From NCBI GenBank assembly GCA_041662605.1, contig JBAZSD010000002.1, positions 186,001-250,000 on the forward strand: DNA of 64,000 nt, written 5' to 3'. Both the position numbers and the translations under genes were made by a program. Origin of the DNA: Desulfomonilaceae bacterium (GTDB taxonomy: Bacteria; Desulfobacterota; Desulfomonilia; Desulfomonilales; Desulfomonilaceae). Positions 61,778 to 64,000 of this stretch are shown here, piece after piece (the first letter of the stretch is position 1; the number at the start of each line of letters is the position of its first letter). The notes beneath the pieces are model-generated. The model worked only from the letters and a program-made list of their open reading frames with translations, was not told the DNA's origin and searched no databases.

Positions 61778-62620
61778 ATGCCGACTCACGGCGTTCTTTA
61801 CGTAGTGGCCACCCCCATCGGGAATCTGGATGATATTACGTTTAGAGCTATCGAAACACTAAAGGCCGTGGATCTTATCGCATGCGAAGACACAAGGGTC
61901 AGTCGCGTGCTTTTGGACACGTGGAATGTTTCTACCTCTATGCTAAGTCTCCATCGCTTCAATGAAACCAGGAAGACCTCGGTCATTCTAGACCATCTAC
62001 GTAAAGGGAGCAATGTCGCCCTGATTTCCGACGCAGGAACCCCCAACATATCCGATCCGGGCTATCGATTGGTCAGATCGGCCATGGACGAGGGGTTCCG
62101 GGTCGTCCCTATACCGGGGCCTTCATCGGTTGTTGCGGCGCTTTCGGTTTCGGGGATCGATGGCTCATCATTTGTCTTCATGGGTTTCAGCCCAAAAAAG
62201 AAGTCAGCTTTGGAACAATTCTTCCAGACTGTCAGTCATGAAGGAAGGACGGCAATATTCCTGGACACAGCCCGGCGAATCATGAAAACCCTGGAGATCG
62301 CTGTTCGGATCATTCCGTCACGAAGGATGACGCTGGCCAGAGAGTTGACCAAGAAGTTTGAGGAGATAATATCGGGAGAGCCTGCGTCTATTTTCGAACG
62401 TTTCAATCAGCGTCAAAATATCAAGGGAGAGTTTGTCGTCATAGTTGAACCGGCCAAAGTTCAGTTGGATTTGGACGTCGACTCGATCGTGAGAGGCTTG
62501 ATCCGTGAAGGTTATTCAGGAAAGGCGCTGGCGGACGAGGCGCGAACCAGATTTGGAGTTTCCAAGTCAGTGGCGTACTCGAGGTTTCTCTCTTTAAAAG
62601 AATCCAGCTCGAGTCTTTGA
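61778..62620 (+). CDS. rsmI: 16S rRNA (cytidine-1402-2'-O)-methyltransferase
   Basis: RsmI methylates the ribose of C1402 in the decoding centre. The Rossmann-like tetrapyrrole-methylase fold shows VATPIGNLDDITFRAIETL, ACEDTRVSRVLLDTW, ISDAGTPNISDPGYRLV, PIPGPSSVVAALSVSG and the late LARELTKKFEEIISG. A C-terminal helical tail ends the protein. From the ATG at 61778 it has 280 residues; a TTG at 61739 would add 13. Neither has a strong binding site. It lies about 135 bases behind the CorC-Lnt-PerM operon and may be co-transcribed. Confidence 0.95.
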   Translation: MPTHGVLYVVATPIGNLDDITFRAIETLKAVDLIACEDTRVSRVLLDTWNVSTSMLSLHRFNETRKTSVILDHLRKGSNVALISDAGTPNISDPGYRLVRSAMDEGFRVVPIPGPSSVVAALSVSGIDGSSFVFMGFSPKKKSALEQFFQTVSHEGRTAIFLDTARRIMKTLEIAVRIIPSRRMTLARELTKKFEEIISGEPASIFERFNQRQNIKGEFVVIVEPAKVQLDLDVDSIVRGLIREGYSGKALADEARTRFGVSKSVAYSRFLSLKESSSSL

Positions 62621-62742
62621 AATTGGTAAAGGAAAAGATTTTTGTTTCTGGGTTGCAGATGATACTATATGAAAAAATAATAGCGAAAAAGTCTCGCACT
62701 TGGTTCTAATTTCTACAGCGCCCGATCACAGAGGAAAACTAC

Positions 62743-62970
62743 ATGTCGTTCACTGAATTGGGGACCAAAAAAGAATCGGAAATGAGCCCGTATCAGAAGC
62801 GGGTACAGCAGATTGACACACCTATTTTGTGCGTGGCTGAAGCTGAAAAGATGATTAGTGAAATTGGCCTGGACCTGATAGTCGATATGGATATTCCCAA
62901 GAGACCTTCGTTCAACGTGTTTAGATCAAGGACCTTCCTGATGTGTTTCAGACGGCTAACGGTTGGGTAA
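62743..62970 (+). CDS. Short reading frame, possibly the remnant of a longer gene
   Basis: A 75-codon frame begins at an ATG with GAGGAAAACTAC upstream, a good binding site. The first 55 residues (KRVQQIDTPILCVAEAEKMISEIGLDLIVDMD) read like a normal soluble alpha/beta start; the last 20 are basic and less natural. I do not recognise it. A run of hairpins begins about 45 bases after the stop. It could be a small gene or a truncated one. Confidence 0.4.
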   Translation: MSFTELGTKKESEMSPYQKRVQQIDTPILCVAEAEKMISEIGLDLIVDMDIPKRPSFNVFRSRTFLMCFRRLTVG

Positions 62971-63013
62971 CAGATAGCCCATTTAACCATAACCTAATTT
63001 GTTTTGGGAAATC

Positions 63014-63179
63014 TGACCCCCTGGGAGAGGGGGAAGGTCAAAGATCTCCACGGCGATGCCGTGGGCTATTGTGACATCGCCCCTGCCGGGGGCTGTCGGA
63101 GACATCCGGATAACGCGCTAATGGTGTCATTCCAGAACCCGGAGGGGTCACACAAAATCCCCCATAGCAGCGCTATGGG
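63014..63179. repeat. Cluster of four hairpins with short loops
   Basis: Four inverted repeats follow each other: CCCCCT/AGGGGG at 63017-63033 with outer TGA/TCA; CCACGGC-GAT-GCCGTGG at 63048-63064; GCCCC-TGCC-G-GGGGC at 63079-63093 with outer GACA/TGTC; and CCCATAGC-AGC-GCTATGGG at 63161-63179. Two have perfect stems with 3-base loops. No T-run follows, so they are not simple terminators. They resemble palindromic dispersed elements or a structured RNA. They fill most of the 62971-63273 gap. Confidence 0.6.
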
Positions 63180-63273
63180 TAAATGTCGGTATTGCTATTT
63201 GTTACAAATCGAGTTGGGTTGAACCGATCATCGTTACGCTCTCTCTGCTGGAAGCCCCGGCGCCTAATATTCA

Positions 63274-63678
63274 TCATGAAGCCCGTCTGTATTTCACAGA
63301 GCCTTTGCTTTCGGTAACTAAAGCATATGGCTGTACCAGCGCTTCGGCAGATAATCCCAACAATTTAGAGAGATTTCTGATCATGGGTAGTGTAAGCGCA
63401 CGCCTGCGATTTAAAATCTCGGAAACTCTAGCCCTCGATCCAATGCAGGGTTCGAGGTCTTTGCGCTTCAAACCGAGTTCTTCCAGGCGAATATTTATAG
63501 CGTTGATTGGATCGGGGAACTCCATAGGGTAGTTTCGACGTTCATACGCTTCAATTAGGTCCAAGAGGATTTCCAATTCATCGCGTTCAGCGGTTTGTTC
63601 AGCAGCGTTCCACAACTCTTTCGCGCGAGATATAGCGAACTTGTAGTCAGCTTCATTCCGTATAGGGGTTATAAACAT
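63274..63678 (-). CDS. higA: HigA-type antitoxin (XRE-family regulator)
   Basis: The 134 residues match the long HigA group (COG5499-like): an N-terminal helical domain (IRNEADYKFAISRAKELWNA, LEILLDLIEAYERRNYP) and a C-terminal helix-turn-helix (NIRLEELGLKRKDLEPCIGSRARVSEILNRRRALTLPMIRNLSKLLGL). It would neutralise the toxin encoded 36 bases upstream and repress the operon. AGGAGGG before the ATG gives strong translation. Toxin before antitoxin is the usual HigBA order. Confidence 0.92.
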   Translation of the reverse strand: MFITPIRNEADYKFAISRAKELWNAAEQTAERDELEILLDLIEAYERRNYPMEFPDPINAINIRLEELGLKRKDLEPCIGSRARVSEILNRRRALTLPMIRNLSKLLGLSAEALVQPYALVTESKGSVKYRRAS

Positions 63679-63714
63679 GTTTTTCCCTCCTGAAAAAGTT
63701 CAGGGCAAACAGGA

Positions 63715-64000
63715 TCAAATTGTTCTTGCGTCAATCCGATCATATTCCGCATGCGTACCAACAAAACGAATGAACAGTCTCTGTTGGGCATAGTCTATGT
63801 CCGAAATCAGTCTGTATTTATTCCCTTTTATGTTAAAGACGACCCTGTTGTCGTTCAGAAAACTTGCAGATGGATAAGTTTGTTTCACATCCGATGGCGC
63901 CACCCAGCTTGCACGGGACACAACATCGTGCCAAGTGAGCAGAGGATCTTTAACCTCGGCATGGCCGGCTTCCCAGAATTCACGGAGCGTGCTTTTCGAA
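63715..64000 (-). CDS. higB: HigB-type mRNA interferase toxin (5' end outside window)
   Basis: The frame stays open to the window edge (95 codons visible; the start lies beyond 64000). The visible part begins STLREFWEAGHAEVKDPLLTWHDVVSRASW and contains the HigB_toxin core NDNRVVFNIKGNKYRLISDIDY and the ending LFIRFVGTHAEYDRIDA, a strong match to the HigB family of ribosome-dependent RNases (e.g. E. coli HigB/YgjN). Only a few N-terminal residues should be missing. It pairs with HigA just downstream. Confidence 0.92.
   Translation of the reverse strand, partial: SKSTLREFWEAGHAEVKDPLLTWHDVVSRASWVAPSDVKQTYPSASFLNDNRVVFNIKGNKYRLISDIDYAQQRLFIRFVGTHAEYDRIDARTI

Overview
The window looks like chromosomal housekeeping DNA of an anaerobic Gram-negative bacterium of the Desulfobacterota (former deltaproteobacteria). 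That placement is an inference. It rests on a diderm envelope gene set (LptE-like lipoprotein, Lnt, outer-membrane beta-barrel candidates, SPOR protein), pyruvate phosphate dikinase, an oxygen-sensitive type of corrinoid-activating ferredoxin protein, TRAP transport, and base composition close to 50% GC. A Syntrophobacterales or Desulfomonile-like source would fit, but no rRNA is present to settle it. I found no tRNA or rRNA gene, CRISPR array, insertion sequence or prophage.

Layout. 0-6 kb: leuS, an LptE-like lipoprotein, mdh and miaB on the plus strand. 6-20 kb: an outer-membrane protein, PBP4 (dacB), gltX with an MBL-fold hydrolase, a DUF502 membrane protein, a calcium-type P-ATPase, an AmpG-like MFS carrier, an FtsX/MacB-type permease broken by one in-frame TAG, and a dynamin-like GTPase. 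20-33 kb: ppdK, the corrinoid activator, queE, a secreted WGQ-motif protein, DUF2062, nth-trpS, a cysteine-less CMD protein, a crotonase, a TPR protein and PmbA. 33-43 kb: a GNAT-like protein of unknown function behind a possible Tyr/Phe attenuator, a second outer-membrane protein paralogous to the first, a GT2 glycosyltransferase with XdhC, an orphan DNA methyltransferase, and a complete DctPQM TRAP transporter. 43-62 kb: PBP1A, Lon, a DUF374 acyltransferase-like gene with a thioredoxin-HEAT protein, a cluster of TAXI-domain secreted protein + DUF2491 + PspA-like protein, a Cys-rich small protein-argS-SPOR operon, and a CorC-Lnt-AI-2E transporter operon followed by rsmI. 62.6-64 kb is accessory in character: a short orphan reading frame, a run of hairpins, and a HigBA-type toxin-antitoxin pair whose toxin runs off the end.

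How the genes work together. Translation and tRNA modification are heavily represented (leuS, gltX, trpS, argS, miaB, queE, rsmI). The second theme is the cell envelope: peptidoglycan (dacB, mrcA), lipoprotein maturation (lnt), LPS transport (lptE), and possible envelope stress (PspA-like cluster, Lon). The best candidates for new biology are the TAXI/DUF2491/PspA cluster (50.7-54.3 kb), the aromatic leader peptide with terminator ahead of the GNAT-like protein (33.1-34.9 kb), and the single amber codon in an otherwise intact permease (16.7-17.8 kb).
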